A DNA stretch of 64,000 bases from Sphingomonas profundi (GCF_009739515.1 NZ_CP046535.1:4139501-4203500), one strand, 5' to 3'; numbered from the stretch's first letter, positions 54,049 to 63,614 are shown. Program-made: numbers and translations. Notes: generated by a model not told the origin, from the letters alone.

Positions 54049-56489
54049 ACCTTGCCGAATATCGTCACCGGTCCGACCGGCTGGCGGACCATCTGCCCTG
54101 GGCCGCGCTGATCGCGCCCGGCGTCATCCTCAACAAGGATGGCAGCTTCCTGCGCGTCCTGCGCTTCCGCGGACCCGATCTTGAGTCCGCCACGGAGGGC
54201 GAGCTCATCTCGGCCTGCGCCCGCGCAAATAATGTGCTGAAGCGGTTCGGCACCGGCTGGGCACTGTTCTTCGATGCCGAACGGCGCGAGGCGACTGCCT
54301 ATCCCGACAGCGACTTTCCCGACGCCGCGTCTTGGCTGGTCGACCAGGAACGCCGCGCGACTTTCCTCAGCGAAGGCGAACATTTCGAAAGCCGCTATCA
54401 TCTGACCCTGACCTGGTTGCCGACGCCGGACAGCGCCGAGGCGGCGGGGCGGTCGCTGGTCGAGCGCCCCGCCGCCGAAAAAGGCCGCGACTGGCACAGC
54501 GCGCTTGCGAGCTTCATCGCCGAAAGCGACCGTGCGCTCGACCTGTTCGCAAGCTTCATGCCGGAGATTCGTGCGCTCGACGATGGCGAGACGCTGACCT
54601 TCCTGCACGGCACGATCTCGACGCGCCCGCACCGTGTCGCGGTTCCCGACACGCCGATCTATCTCGACGCGTTGCTCGCCGACACGCCGCTGACCGGCGG
54701 GCTCGAGCCCCGGCTTGACGACACGTATGTCCGGACACTGACTGTGCTCGGCTTCCCGAGCATGAGCCGGCCGGGCATCCTCGACGCGCTGAACCATCAG
54801 GATTTCGCCTATCGCTGGGTCACGCGCTTCATCGCGCTCGACAAGGGCGACGCGACCAAGGCGCTGACGAAGCTGCGCCGCCAGTGGTTCAACAAGCGCA
54901 AGTCGATCTCCGCGTTGCTGCGCGAAATCATGTACAACCAGCCTTCGCAGCTGCTCGACACCGACGCCGACAATAAGGTGGTCGATGCAGACCTCGCGCT
55001 GCAGGTGCTCGGCGGCGACCATGTCGCGTTCGGCTATCTGACGACGACGATCACGGTGACCGACACCGACCGAGGCCGGGTCGAGGACAAGGTCCGCCAG
55101 GTCGAGCGGATCGTCAACGGGCTCGGCTTCACGACGATCCGGGAGGGCGTCAACGCGGTCGAGGCATGGCTGTCGTCATTGCCCGGACAGACCTACGCCA
55201 ATGTCCGACAACCGCTGGTCCACACGTTAAACCTCGCCCACCTGATGCCGCTTTCGTCGGTCTGGGCGGGACCAACCCACAACGCGCATCTCGGCGGACC
55301 GCCGCTGCTCCATGCTAGCACGGCGGGATCAACGCCGTTCCGCCTGTCGACGCATGTCGGCGATGTCGGGCACATGCTGGTGGTCGGGCCGACCGGCGCC
55401 GGCAAGTCCGCTCTGCTCGCGCTGATCGCGCTCCAATTTCGGCGCTACGTGAATGCCCAGGTGTACATCTTCGACAAAGGCTTCTCGGCCCGCGCCGCGG
55501 TCCTGGCGATGGGCGGCGCGCACCATGCGCTGGGCCTCGGCGCCGACGCCGGCGAGACGCTGGCGTTCCAGCCGCTGCGCCGGATCGACGACGCGACCGA
55601 GCGGAGCTGGGCCGTCGAGTGGATCGCGGCACTCCTGACGCACGAGAAGGTAACCGTCACACCCGAGGTCAAGGACGCGGTCTGGTCCGCGCTTGGCAGC
55701 CTCGCGTCAGCGCCGGCCGAAGAACGCACGCTGACCGGTCTGACCCTGTTGCTCCAGTCAAACGCGCTGCGCACAGCACTCGGCGCCTATACGCTAGACG
55801 GCCCCTATGGCCGGCTGCTCGATGCCGCGGAGCAGCATCTCGCATTCGCCGATGTTCAGTGCTTCGAGACGGAGGCGCTGATGGGCCAGACCGGCGTGGT
55901 CGCGCCGGTGCTGACGTATCTCTTCCACCGGCTGGAGGAGCGGTTCGATGGACGGCCGACGCTCCTGATCCTCGACGAAGCCTGGATATTCCTCGACCAT
56001 CCTCTGTTTGCCGCCCGAATCCGCGAATGGCTGAAGGTGCTGCGCAAGAAGAATGTCGCCGTGCTGTTCGCGACCCAGAGCCTCGCCGACATCGCAACAA
56101 GCAGCATCGCACCCGCCATCATTGAGAGCTGCCCGCAGCGCATCCTGCTGCCCAACGACCGCGCGATCGAGCCGCAAAGCCGCGAGGCCTATGAGCGGTT
56201 CGGGCTCAACGACCGCCAGATCGAGCTGGTCAGCCGCGCGACCCCCAAGCGGCAATATTACCTCCAGTCCGCGCGCGGCAACCGGCTCTTCGAGCTCGGC
56301 CTTGGACCGATCGCGCTGGCGCTCTGCGGCGCCTCCGACCCCGTCACGCAGGCGCGGATCGACGCGATAATCGTAGAAGGCGGCCAGGCGGACTTCGCCG
56401 CCCGCTTCCTTGCCGGCACCGGCCTCGACTGGGCCGCCGAGCTTCTCACCGATTTTCCTGCCCCCCAAGTCCCCGAAGGAGATGAATGA
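54042..56489 (+). CDS. trbE: TrbE (VirB4-like) conjugation ATPase
   Basis: 815 residues. Walker A GPTGAGKS at 449-456, Walker B LLILDEAWIFLDHP and RxxQ-like FATQSLADIATS follow the VirB4 pattern; the N-terminal half begins LNLAEYRHRSDRLADHLPWA. The start is a GTG at 54042 overlapping trbD. Length is normal for TrbE. Drives substrate transfer with TrbB and TraG. Confidence 0.94.
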   Translation: MLNLAEYRHRSDRLADHLPWAALIAPGVILNKDGSFLRVLRFRGPDLESATEGELISACARANNVLKRFGTGWALFFDAERREATAYPDSDFPDAASWLVDQERRATFLSEGEHFESRYHLTLTWLPTPDSAEAAGRSLVERPAAEKGRDWHSALASFIAESDRALDLFASFMPEIRALDDGETLTFLHGTISTRPHRVAVPDTPIYLDALLADTPLTGGLEPRLDDTYVRTLTVLGFPSMSRPGILDALNHQDFAYRWVTRFIALDKGDATKALTKLRRQWFNKRKSISALLREIMYNQPSQLLDTDADNKVVDADLALQVLGGDHVAFGYLTTTITVTDTDRGRVEDKVRQVERIVNGLGFTTIREGVNAVEAWLSSLPGQTYANVRQPLVHTLNLAHLMPLSSVWAGPTHNAHLGGPPLLHASTAGSTPFRLSTHVGDVGHMLVVGPTGAGKSALLALIALQFRRYVNAQVYIFDKGFSARAAVLAMGGAHHALGLGADAGETLAFQPLRRIDDATERSWAVEWIAALLTHEKVTVTPEVKDAVWSALGSLASAPAEERTLTGLTLLLQSNALRTALGAYTLDGPYGRLLDAAEQHLAFADVQCFETEALMGQTGVVAPVLTYLFHRLEERFDGRPTLLILDEAWIFLDHPLFAARIREWLKVLRKKNVAVLFATQSLADIATSSIAPAIIESCPQRILLPNDRAIEPQSREAYERFGLNDRQIELVSRATPKRQYYLQSARGNRLFELGLGPIALALCGASDPVTQARIDAIIVEGGQADFAARFLAGTGLDWAAELLTDFPAPQVPEGDE

Positions 56490-57238
56490 TGCTTGCCCGA
56501 CTTCCCATTCGTCGAAACATGACCGTCGCGCTGCTTGCGCTCGGCCTGACCGGATCGCTCGCGTTGTCTGTCGTCGTGCCATCGACACCAGCGCAGGCGA
56601 TCGTCGTGTTCGACCCCAGCAACTACAGCCAGAACATCCTGACAGCGGCGCGAACCCTTCAGCAGATCAACAACCAGATCCAGTCGCTCCAGAACGAAGC
56701 GAACATGCTGATCAATCAGGCAAAGAACCTGACGCGCATCGACTTCCCCGAGCTGCAGGCGATCACCCAGACTCTCCAGCAGATCGACCGGCTGATGGGC
56801 CAGGCGCAAGGCATCCGCTTCCAGGTTGCGGGTCTCGACCAGCAATTCCGGCAGATGTTTCCCCAGAGCTTCGCCCAGGCGCTGAGCACCAACGATCAGG
56901 TCGACGCCGCGCGCAGCCGGCTCGATACCGCCATGTCGGCGTACCGCCAGACGATGACGGTGCAGGCCCAGGTCGTCGAAAATGTCGCGGCAGACGCGCA
57001 GACGCTTTCCGCGCTCATGGCCAAGAGCCAGGGCGCCGAAGGCGCGCTGCAGGCGCAGCAGGCGACCAACCAGTTGCTCGCGCTCACCGCCAAGCAGCAG
57101 TTCCAGATCCAAAACGTGATGGCCGCGCAATACCGCGCCGAGGCGATCGAGCGGGCGCGCCAAGGCCAGGCCGAGATCGATGCGCGCGCGGCGGCCAAAC
57201 GATTCCTCGGCTCCGGCACGGCCTACACGCCCCAGTAG
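56486..57238 (+). CDS. trbJ: TrbJ (VirB5-like) conjugation protein
   Basis: 250 residues: a signal peptide (VALLALGLTGSLALSVVVPS) then helical coiled-coil-like sequence (TARTLQQINNQIQSLQNEAN). TrbJ is a periplasmic/minor pilus component. Overlaps trbE by four bases; GAAGGAG precedes the start. A 116-base gap follows, where trbK would usually be. Confidence 0.93.
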   Translation: MMLARLPIRRNMTVALLALGLTGSLALSVVVPSTPAQAIVVFDPSNYSQNILTAARTLQQINNQIQSLQNEANMLINQAKNLTRIDFPELQAITQTLQQIDRLMGQAQGIRFQVAGLDQQFRQMFPQSFAQALSTNDQVDAARSRLDTAMSAYRQTMTVQAQVVENVAADAQTLSALMAKSQGAEGALQAQQATNQLLALTAKQQFQIQNVMAAQYRAEAIERARQGQAEIDARAAAKRFLGSGTAYTPQ

Positions 57239-57354
57239 TGCCGCCGGTCAGGGCGACGGCGGTCCCTCTCCCGTCGTCGTCCGCCGCGGGGCGGGGCTTC
57301 GCTCCCCCGGTCCCGCCTCGCGGCATCTTTTTATCTCTTCGGGATACCGCCAAC

Positions 57355-58650
57355 GTGAACGACCTCAACGTCATCGACCGCTTCATGCAGGCCTTCATCC
57401 GCTACATCGACAGCGGATTCGGGCTGCTCGGCGGCGACGTCCATTTCCTGACCGTGACGCTGATCGGGATCGACATCACGCTGGCGGGTCTGTTCTGGGC
57501 GATGGGCGGTGACGACAATGTCATCGGCCGGTTCATCAAGAAGATCCTCTATATCGGCGCGTTCGCGTTCATCCTGAACAGCTTCTCGACGCTGGCCGAC
57601 ATCATCTTCCGCTCGTTCACCGCCGCCGGCCTCACGGCGGGTGGTGGCGGAATGACTGCCGACGACCTGCTCAAGCCAGGCCGGCTTGCGGGAGTCGGCT
57701 TCTCGGCCGCGTGGCCGCTTCTTCAACAGATATCCGACCTCACCGGCCCGATCGCCTTCTTCACGAACTTTGCGACGATCGCGGTGCTGTTCCTCGCCTG
57801 GGCGCTGACGATCATCACCTTCTTCGTATTGGCCGTGCAGGTCTTCGTCACGATTATCGAGTTTAAGCTGACATCGCTGGCCGGCTTCATACTCGTGCCG
57901 TTCGCACTTTGGAACCGCACCAGCTTCCTCGCCGAGCGCGTGCTCGGCAACGTCGTCAGCTCGGGCATCAAAGTGATGGTGCTTGCCGTCATCATCGGCA
58001 TCAGCTCAAACTTCTTCACCGAGTTCGCGACGCCTGGTCAAGGCGAACCGGACTTGGCCGCCGCGGCGAGCCTGCTTCTCGCTTCGCTGACATTGTTCGG
58101 CCTCGGCATCTTCGGCCCCGGCATCGCGTCGGGGCTTGTCGCCGGCGCACCCCAGCTCGGCGCTGGCGCAGCGCTCGGCACGACGGTCGGTGCGGCTGGC
58201 ATAACGATGCTCGCCGGCGGCGCGGCCGTCGGCGGCGCGCGCATGCTCGGCGGTGCTGCGCTTGGCGCTGTCCGCGCGGGCACGTCGATGGGATCGGCGG
58301 CGTCGACCGCCTACACTCTAGGCAAGGAGACCGCGCCCGCGCCCACCATGTCCGCCGGTCTTGGCGGAGTCGCGCGAGCCGCCGGCAACGCAGCGCGCGA
58401 TCGCACCTCCAGCACGCTAGGCCTAGGCGAAGCCGCATCGCAGGGCCGCGCAGCCGCATGGAACGCGTTCAACCGCACGGGCGGAGACGCCGCGTCCCAG
58501 TCCCACGACGGCGACGGCGCGCCCGGATGGGCACGCGCCATGCGCAACCAGCAATCCGCCCGCCATCACCGCCAGATCGCGCTGCACACCCTCCAGCAGG
58601 GAGACCGCGGCGGCGCTTCCGCCACTCCGGACATCAAGGAAAGGGACTAG
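57355..58650 (+). CDS. trbL: TrbL (VirB6-like) membrane channel protein
   Basis: 431 residues from a GTG at 57355 (NDLNVIDRFMQAFIRYID). At least five hydrophobic segments, including LTVTLIGIDITLAGLFWAM and FATIAVLFLAWALTIITFF, are followed by a Gly/Ala-rich and a polar C-terminal tail typical of TrbL. The frame is open much further upstream, but that sequence is a shadow of trbJ. The 116 bases before the start encode no TrbK-like lipoprotein. Confidence 0.9.
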   Translation: MNDLNVIDRFMQAFIRYIDSGFGLLGGDVHFLTVTLIGIDITLAGLFWAMGGDDNVIGRFIKKILYIGAFAFILNSFSTLADIIFRSFTAAGLTAGGGGMTADDLLKPGRLAGVGFSAAWPLLQQISDLTGPIAFFTNFATIAVLFLAWALTIITFFVLAVQVFVTIIEFKLTSLAGFILVPFALWNRTSFLAERVLGNVVSSGIKVMVLAVIIGISSNFFTEFATPGQGEPDLAAAASLLLASLTLFGLGIFGPGIASGLVAGAPQLGAGAALGTTVGAAGITMLAGGAAVGGARMLGGAALGAVRAGTSMGSAASTAYTLGKETAPAPTMSAGLGGVARAAGNAARDRTSSTLGLGEAASQGRAAAWNAFNRTGGDAASQSHDGDGAPGWARAMRNQQSARHHRQIALHTLQQGDRGGASATPDIKERD

Positions 58651-58653
58651 TCG

Positions 58654-59466
58654 ATGATCTTTAAACGCGGCGTCCAGCGCTATGGACGAACTCCCGAACC
58701 GGAGACGCCCTACCAGCGTGCCGGGCAGCTCTGGGACGAGCGCATTGGGTCTGCTCGCGTGCAGGCGCGCAACTGGCGTCTGATGGCATTCGGATGTCTC
58801 GCGCTGACGACCGGCCTGTCGGGCGGTCTCGTCTGGCAATCGATGCAGAGCCGGGTGACGCCCTATGTCGTCGAGGTCGATCGGCTGGGCGAGGCCCGCG
58901 CCGTATCCGAAGCCGAGGCCGGCTATCATCCGACCGATCCACAGATCGCCTGGCACCTCTCGCGCTTCATCGCCAATGTGCGCGGCCGCTCGCTTGATCC
59001 GGTGCTGGTGCGACAGAAATGGCTCGAGGCCTACGATTTCACCACCAAGCGCGGCAGCCAGTTTCTCGGCGATTACGCGCGCGGGGCTGATCCCTTCGCC
59101 AACATCGGCGAACGCACCATCTCGGTGCAGGTCACCAGCGTCGTGCGGGCATCGGACCGCTCGTTCCAAGTGAAGTGGACCGAAACCGCCTATGAGCGCG
59201 GCAACGAGACTGGCACGTCGCGCTGGACCGCGATCCTGACGGTCGTGCTCAAGCCGCCCAGCGACGCCGACACGATCCGCCGCAATCCGCTCGGCCTCTA
59301 TGTCGATGCCGTCGACTGGAGCCGCGAGCTCGATCCGCCCGCACCGCCGAGGCCGTCTCCCGCGCCGCTCGCGGCCCCGACCGTCCCAGCCACCGTGCCG
59401 CTCGGCTCACCCCTTGATCCCGACCTCGCCGCCCCGACGCGGCCCAATCCGGAGCCCCGTCCATGA
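58654..59466 (+). CDS. trbF: TrbF (VirB8-like) conjugation protein
   Basis: 270 residues. Cytoplasmic N-terminus (TPYQRAGQLWDERIGSARVQ), one membrane helix (about 44-65) and a VirB8-like periplasmic domain (FTTKRGSQFLGDYARG, RTISVQVTSVVRASDRSFQV). The C-terminal tail is Pro-rich. Overlaps trbG by four bases. Confidence 0.93.
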   Translation: MIFKRGVQRYGRTPEPETPYQRAGQLWDERIGSARVQARNWRLMAFGCLALTTGLSGGLVWQSMQSRVTPYVVEVDRLGEARAVSEAEAGYHPTDPQIAWHLSRFIANVRGRSLDPVLVRQKWLEAYDFTTKRGSQFLGDYARGADPFANIGERTISVQVTSVVRASDRSFQVKWTETAYERGNETGTSRWTAILTVVLKPPSDADTIRRNPLGLYVDAVDWSRELDPPAPPRPSPAPLAAPTVPATVPLGSPLDPDLAAPTRPNPEPRP

Positions 59467-60407
59467 AATTCGTCCTCGCCGCATCGGCGCTAGCCGTTAG
59501 CATTGCGCCGTCCGCACAGAAGGCCGCGTCGCCGCCACCGGCTCCGGCGCCCACACCGATGGCGACGGCAGTGCCCATCACGACGCCGCCCTCCAAACCG
59601 CAGATCCGCCGTGCCCACGTTCGAAAGTCGATCCGATCCAGTGTCTCGCGCGTCGCGGCTGCCAATCGCGCAGCAACGCAGGAGCCGCAGGCCCAAGCAT
59701 TCGTGAACGCCGTGCAGGTCTACCCCTTCAGCGACGGCGCGATCTATCAGGTCTACACCGCACCCGGCGCGGTGACCGACCTTACGCTGCAGCCCGGCGA
59801 AAATCTCGTCGCCGTCGCGGCCGGCGATACGGTGCGCTGGGTTATCGGAGACACGACCAGCGGCGCCGGTACGGACAAGCGGACGCACATCCTCGTGAAG
59901 CCGTTCGCGACCGGGCTCGCCACAAACCTCGTCGTCACCACCGATCGCCGCAGCTATCATCTCCAGCTCACCGCGACGTCGCACACCGCCATGGCCGCCT
60001 TGTCCTGGACCTACCCGGCGGACCAGCTGATCGCGCTACACCGCGCCGCCGATCAGGCCGAGGCAGCCGCGCCGGTCGCAGAGGGCCTTTCGATCGACAG
60101 TCTGCACTTCAACTATAGGCTGAGCGGCGACAGGCCGGCTTGGCGGCCGCTGCGCGCCTTCGACGACGGCCGTCAGACCTTCGTGGAGTTTTCGGCGAGC
60201 ATCGCCGTCGGCGAGGCGCCGCCACTTTTCATCATCGGTCCAAACGGCGAGGCAGAGCTGGTCAATTACCGGGTGCGCGGTCGCTTCTACGTTGTCGACC
60301 GCATCTTCGAGCGGGCCGAGTTGCGGCTCGGCGCGAGGAAGCAGCAGATCGTCCGTATCGATCGGGTCGCCGAGGACAGCGCGGCGCGCAGGGGCCAACG
60401 CTCATGA
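59463..60407 (+). CDS. trbG: TrbG (VirB9-like) conjugation protein
   Basis: 314 residues: signal peptide, a Pro-rich linker, then the VirB9/CagX domain (VQVYPFSDGAIYQVYTAPG, LQPGENLVAVAAGDTVRW and LHFNYRLSGDRPAWRPLRAF). Outer-membrane-side channel component with TrbI. Overlaps trbI by four bases. Confidence 0.93.
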   Translation: MKFVLAASALAVSIAPSAQKAASPPPAPAPTPMATAVPITTPPSKPQIRRAHVRKSIRSSVSRVAAANRAATQEPQAQAFVNAVQVYPFSDGAIYQVYTAPGAVTDLTLQPGENLVAVAAGDTVRWVIGDTTSGAGTDKRTHILVKPFATGLATNLVVTTDRRSYHLQLTATSHTAMAALSWTYPADQLIALHRAADQAEAAAPVAEGLSIDSLHFNYRLSGDRPAWRPLRAFDDGRQTFVEFSASIAVGEAPPLFIIGPNGEAELVNYRVRGRFYVVDRIFERAELRLGARKQQIVRIDRVAEDSAARRGQRS

Positions 60408-61591
60408 GCGAGGCTGTCATCTCACCCGCTCCGAAGGTCGATCCTGAAACGCTGGCGATCCGGGCCAGGCCCGCGCGGGCGATCCGTTTCCGTCGCGGCG
60501 TCATCATCGCCATCGCAGCTGTGGGCTCGGTCAGCCTCATCGCGGTCGCCTGGATCGCCTTGAAACCGCGCGTGTTCAGCGCGGTCGCCGATAGACAGGA
60601 ACTGTCCGAGCCCAGCAACCGGCCGGCGACCGATGCGCTCAACGGACTGCCCTCGACCTATGGCGACACTCCGAAGCTTGGCCAGCCGCTGCCGGGCGAT
60701 CTCGGCCGACCCATTCTCGAAAGCCAACGCCGCATGGCCATGGAGACCGGAACGGGCTCCGATGCATCGGCCCAGATGGTCGCGCAGGAACGTCAGCGGC
60801 AGCTGGCCGATCTCAAGGCCGCACGAGAATCGGGGGTCTTGGTTCAGGGCCGGACGGCGGTAGCCGTGCCAGTAGTGCCCGAAGCCGCTACGGCGTCGGC
60901 CGCGACGGATACCGCAAATCCCGCGCTCGATCCGGATCGCGATCCCAACGCCCAGGGCCGAAAGGCGCAGTTCGTCGGCGCGCTCGACAAGTCAGGCGAT
61001 ATCAATTCGCACACACTCGCAGCAGCTCCCTCGCCATACCTGCTGTCGGCTGGGAGCGTGATTTCGGCGAGCCTTATTACAGGGCTTCGGTCCGATCTGC
61101 CGGGCTTGGTCACAGCGCAGATCACTGCGCAGGTGTTCGACAGCCCCACTGGCCGCATCCTGCTCATTCCGCAGGGTGCGCGGCTGATCGGCAGCTACGA
61201 CAGCGTCGTGGCGTTCGGCCAGAAACGGGCGCTGATCGTCTGGCAGCGTATATTGCTTCCAGATGGCAGCTCGCTGCGGATCGACAATGTGCCCGCAACC
61301 GATGCCTCGGGCTATGCAGGCCTGCAGGACAAGGTCGATTTTCACACTTGGGCTCTGCTCAAGGGCGTCGCGCTCTCCACCTTGCTCGGGGTCGGCTCGG
61401 AGCTGACCGTCACGGGCGAGAGCGATCTCGTCCAGGCTATCCGGGAATCGACCCAGCAGAATGTCTCGCGCGCCGGCGACCAGCTCACATCGCGCAGTCT
61501 CAACATCCAGCCAACGATCACGATCCGGCCGGGCGCGACAGTCCGGCTGGTCGTCCACAAGGATCTCATTCTCGCGCCCTGGCGCGGTTAG
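60404..61591 (+). CDS. trbI: TrbI (VirB10-like) conjugation protein
   Basis: 395 residues: a short cytoplasmic N-terminus, one membrane helix (FRRGVIIAIAAVGSVSLIAV), a variable linker, then the VirB10 domain (LLSAGSVISASLITGLRSDL, SPTGRILLIPQGARLIGSYD and RATVRLVVHKDL-like C-terminus). It spans inner and outer membranes of the channel. Start fixed by a 4-base overlap with trbG. Confidence 0.94.
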   Translation: MSEAVISPAPKVDPETLAIRARPARAIRFRRGVIIAIAAVGSVSLIAVAWIALKPRVFSAVADRQELSEPSNRPATDALNGLPSTYGDTPKLGQPLPGDLGRPILESQRRMAMETGTGSDASAQMVAQERQRQLADLKAARESGVLVQGRTAVAVPVVPEAATASAATDTANPALDPDRDPNAQGRKAQFVGALDKSGDINSHTLAAAPSPYLLSAGSVISASLITGLRSDLPGLVTAQITAQVFDSPTGRILLIPQGARLIGSYDSVVAFGQKRALIVWQRILLPDGSSLRIDNVPATDASGYAGLQDKVDFHTWALLKGVALSTLLGVGSELTVTGESDLVQAIRESTQQNVSRAGDQLTSRSLNIQPTITIRPGATVRLVVHKDLILAPWRG

Positions 61592-61600
61592 GAGCAAGCC

Positions 61601-61816
61601 ATGCCTGATCTGAAACTAGGGAAACTGCCCGACCGGACACCGATTAAGCTGGCGATCATGATCATGCCGGACCTCGCGACCGATCTTGCCGCTTATGCAG
61701 CGGCCTATCAGGAAGCCTACGGCAAGGAGGAGGCCATCACCGACCTCATTCCGGCTATGCTGGCCGCGTTTCTTGAAAGTGATCGCAACTTTGTACGCGG
61801 CAGGCCGAGGTCGTGA
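61601..61816 (+). CDS. DUF2274 protein
   Basis: 71 residues with the DUF2274 pattern (LKLGKLPDRTPIKLAIMIMP, then LIPAMLAAFLESDRNF). Almost always directly after trbI in alphaproteobacterial elements; role unknown. Overlaps the next gene by four bases. Confidence 0.9.
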   Translation: MPDLKLGKLPDRTPIKLAIMIMPDLATDLAAYAAAYQEAYGKEEAITDLIPAMLAAFLESDRNFVRGRPRS

Positions 61817-62019
61817 CTATGCCTTCCACAAACGAACGCCAATCCCACGCCGTCGTCATCGAGCCGCTCACTGTCCGCATATCGACAGCGGTCCAACTGA
61901 CCGGGATAAGCCGGTCGCGGCTCTACGAGCTTATCCAGTCAGGCGATCTCACAACGATCAAAGTGGGGCGATCCACTCTCATTCCCTACAAGAGCCTTAA
62001 GGCTCTAACCGGCGCCTAG
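61813..62019 (+). CDS. Small AlpA/excisionase-like HTH protein next to the integrase
   Basis: 68 residues with a MerR/AlpA-type HTH (VRISTAVQLTGISRSRLYEL, followed by GDLTTIKVGRSTLIP). Start is a GTG at 61813 overlapping DUF2274; ATG 61819 is an alternative. Its stop overlaps the convergent integrase stop by three bases. Excisionases often sit beside integrases, so it is a second candidate directionality factor besides 10417-10650. Confidence 0.82.
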   Translation: MTMPSTNERQSHAVVIEPLTVRISTAVQLTGISRSRLYELIQSGDLTTIKVGRSTLIPYKSLKALTGA

Positions 62020-63251
62020 CCTGGCGAATTCCGGCCCTTGCTGAAGTCTGGCCGCAGGATTTTTGCACCGTCGCGCAGTTCGTCGAGATAGTCCGACCAG
62101 TGCTGCATCATGCGGACGCGCTCGTCCCAATATTCGCCGCGGGTATAGGCGCGGCGCACCATGGACGTGTCGAGATGAGCGAGTTGCTTCTCGATCGCGT
62201 CGGGATTCCAGATGCCCATCTCGTTGAGCAGGGTCGCCGCCATTGCGCGGAAACCATGGGCCGTCATTTCTTCCTGGCTGTAGCCGAGCCGACGCAGCGC
62301 CGCATTGATGGTATTCTCGGACATGCATTGCTTTGCCGATCGGAACGACGGGAAGAGAAATCGTCCCTCACCGGTCAAGGCGCGAAGCTCCGCGAGGATG
62401 TCCAGCACCTGACGCGAAAGCGGCACCCGATGCGGCCGCCGCATCTTCATCTTCTCTGCCGAGAGGGACCAGAGCGCGGCCCGTGTGTCTATCTCCGACC
62501 ATTCCGCGCGGCGCAGTTCGCCCGGCCGCACGAAAAGGTGCGGGGACAGTCGAAGCCCGATCGATGTGATCTCGTGACCCGTATAGCCTTCGATCGCGCG
62601 CAACAGGCCTCCGACTTCCTTGGCGGTCGTGATCGCAGCGAGGTGTTGGACTTTCGGTGTGATGAGCGCGCCGCGCAGGTCGGCCGCGACGTCGCGATCG
62701 GTGCGGGCGGTTGCGATGCCATACCGGAATACTCGACTGAGCACGCTGCGCATTCGCCGGGCGCTTTCATAGCGGCCGGTTGCCTCCACCTTGCGGAGAA
62801 CGGCGAGAACCTCCTGAGGCGTGATCTTCGAGATCGGCAAGGTACCAATCATCGGATAGGCCATGCCGAGCAGCCAGCGGATCTTGTCGAGCGTGATCGG
62901 CGCACGGCCTTCGCGTTCGTTCTTCGCCACCCATTCCTCTGCGATGGTTTTGAAGGTGTTGTCGGCGGCGACCTTGCGCGCGAGGGTGTCGATCCGCTTC
63001 TCGGCAGCAGGATCAAGCCCGGCGGCGATCTGCTCCCGAGCCTTCTCACGCAACTGACGTGCCGCAGCGATGCCTATCTCGGGCCAGCCGCCGAAATAGA
63101 GCGTCTTCTGCCGGCCAAGGTACCGGTAGTTCATGCGCCAGAGTTTCGCACCGTTCGTCTGAACGACGAGGTACAGCCCATCGGCGTCGGCCACCTTATA
63201 GGCCTTGTCTCTGGGCTTGGCGTTGGTGATCTGGATGTGACTCAGTGCCAT
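62016..63251 (-). CDS. int: P4-type tyrosine integrase
   Basis: 411 residues. The N-terminal DUF4102-like arm-binding domain starts MALSHIQITNAKPRDKAYKV and has LYFGGWPEIGIAAAR. Catalytic residues are visible: Arg242 (VRPGELRRAEW), His332/Arg335 (AHGFRAMAAT), His359 and the probable nucleophile Tyr374 in GEYWDERVRMM. ATG 63251 is the normal start of this family; 37 extra residues to 63362 are not integrase-like. It lies next to the tRNA-Leu 3' end, its likely attachment site. Confidence 0.94.
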   Translation of the reverse strand: MALSHIQITNAKPRDKAYKVADADGLYLVVQTNGAKLWRMNYRYLGRQKTLYFGGWPEIGIAAARQLREKAREQIAAGLDPAAEKRIDTLARKVAADNTFKTIAEEWVAKNEREGRAPITLDKIRWLLGMAYPMIGTLPISKITPQEVLAVLRKVEATGRYESARRMRSVLSRVFRYGIATARTDRDVAADLRGALITPKVQHLAAITTAKEVGGLLRAIEGYTGHEITSIGLRLSPHLFVRPGELRRAEWSEIDTRAALWSLSAEKMKMRRPHRVPLSRQVLDILAELRALTGEGRFLFPSFRSAKQCMSENTINAALRRLGYSQEEMTAHGFRAMAATLLNEMGIWNPDAIEKQLAHLDTSMVRRAYTRGEYWDERVRMMQHWSDYLDELRDGAKILRPDFSKGRNSPG

Positions 63252-63311
63252 GATGGTGCCAGCTCCGAAGGGCTCGCCGACACCATCAAAAACACCATCA
63301 TTTTGATGGTG
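63251..63311. repeat. Four copies of CACCATCA around the integrase start
   Basis: TGATGGTG at 63251-63258, CACCATCA at 63281-63288 and 63293-63300, and TGATGGTG at 63304-63311. Copies two and four form a perfect 11-bp inverted repeat (CACCATCAAAA / TTTTGATGGTG, 63281-63311). They lie between the integrase start and the attachment side, and are likely arm-type binding sites for integrase or excision factor, or an integrase operator. Confidence 0.65.
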
Positions 63312-63424
63312 CTGCCGATGGATTCGGGTGGATGAGCCCGGATTCCAAACGGCGATTTTCACTGAAAATATGCTGTAAAACCAGCTGCTTGCTGGACCTT
63401 CCCGGACGTCGCCGGAAAGGCCTC

Positions 63425-63511
63425 TGGTGCCCAGAAGAGGACTCGAACCTCCACGACCTTGCGATCGCCAGCACCTGAAGCTGGTGCGTCTACCAATTCC
63501 GCCATCTGGGC
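63425..63511 (-). tRNA. tRNA-Leu (CAG), attachment site of the element
   Basis: 87 bases including an encoded CCA (63425-63427). Reading on the minus strand, the acceptor GCCCAGA pairs with TCTGGGC. The anticodon stem CCAGC/GCTGG encloses TTCAGGT, giving anticodon CAG, and a long variable arm typical of tRNA-Leu is present, with GGTTCGAGTCC as the T arm. The 3' end faces the integrase gene, so the element is probably inserted at the tRNA 3' end and rebuilds it. Confidence 0.93.
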
Positions 63512-63614
63512 ACGGGGTAGGCGGCGGCCTTTAGGGGAGGGTGTCGGCGCTTGTCAACAACGGTCGGGCTGGGGCATGGCATCCGCGGACGAGACAGTAA
63601 CGGGAAGCGCGAAG

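Noticed and set aside
56410-57354. Open frame upstream of trbL running through trbJ
   Set aside because: Arg/Pro-rich shadow sequence; TrbL homology begins at the GTG at 57355.
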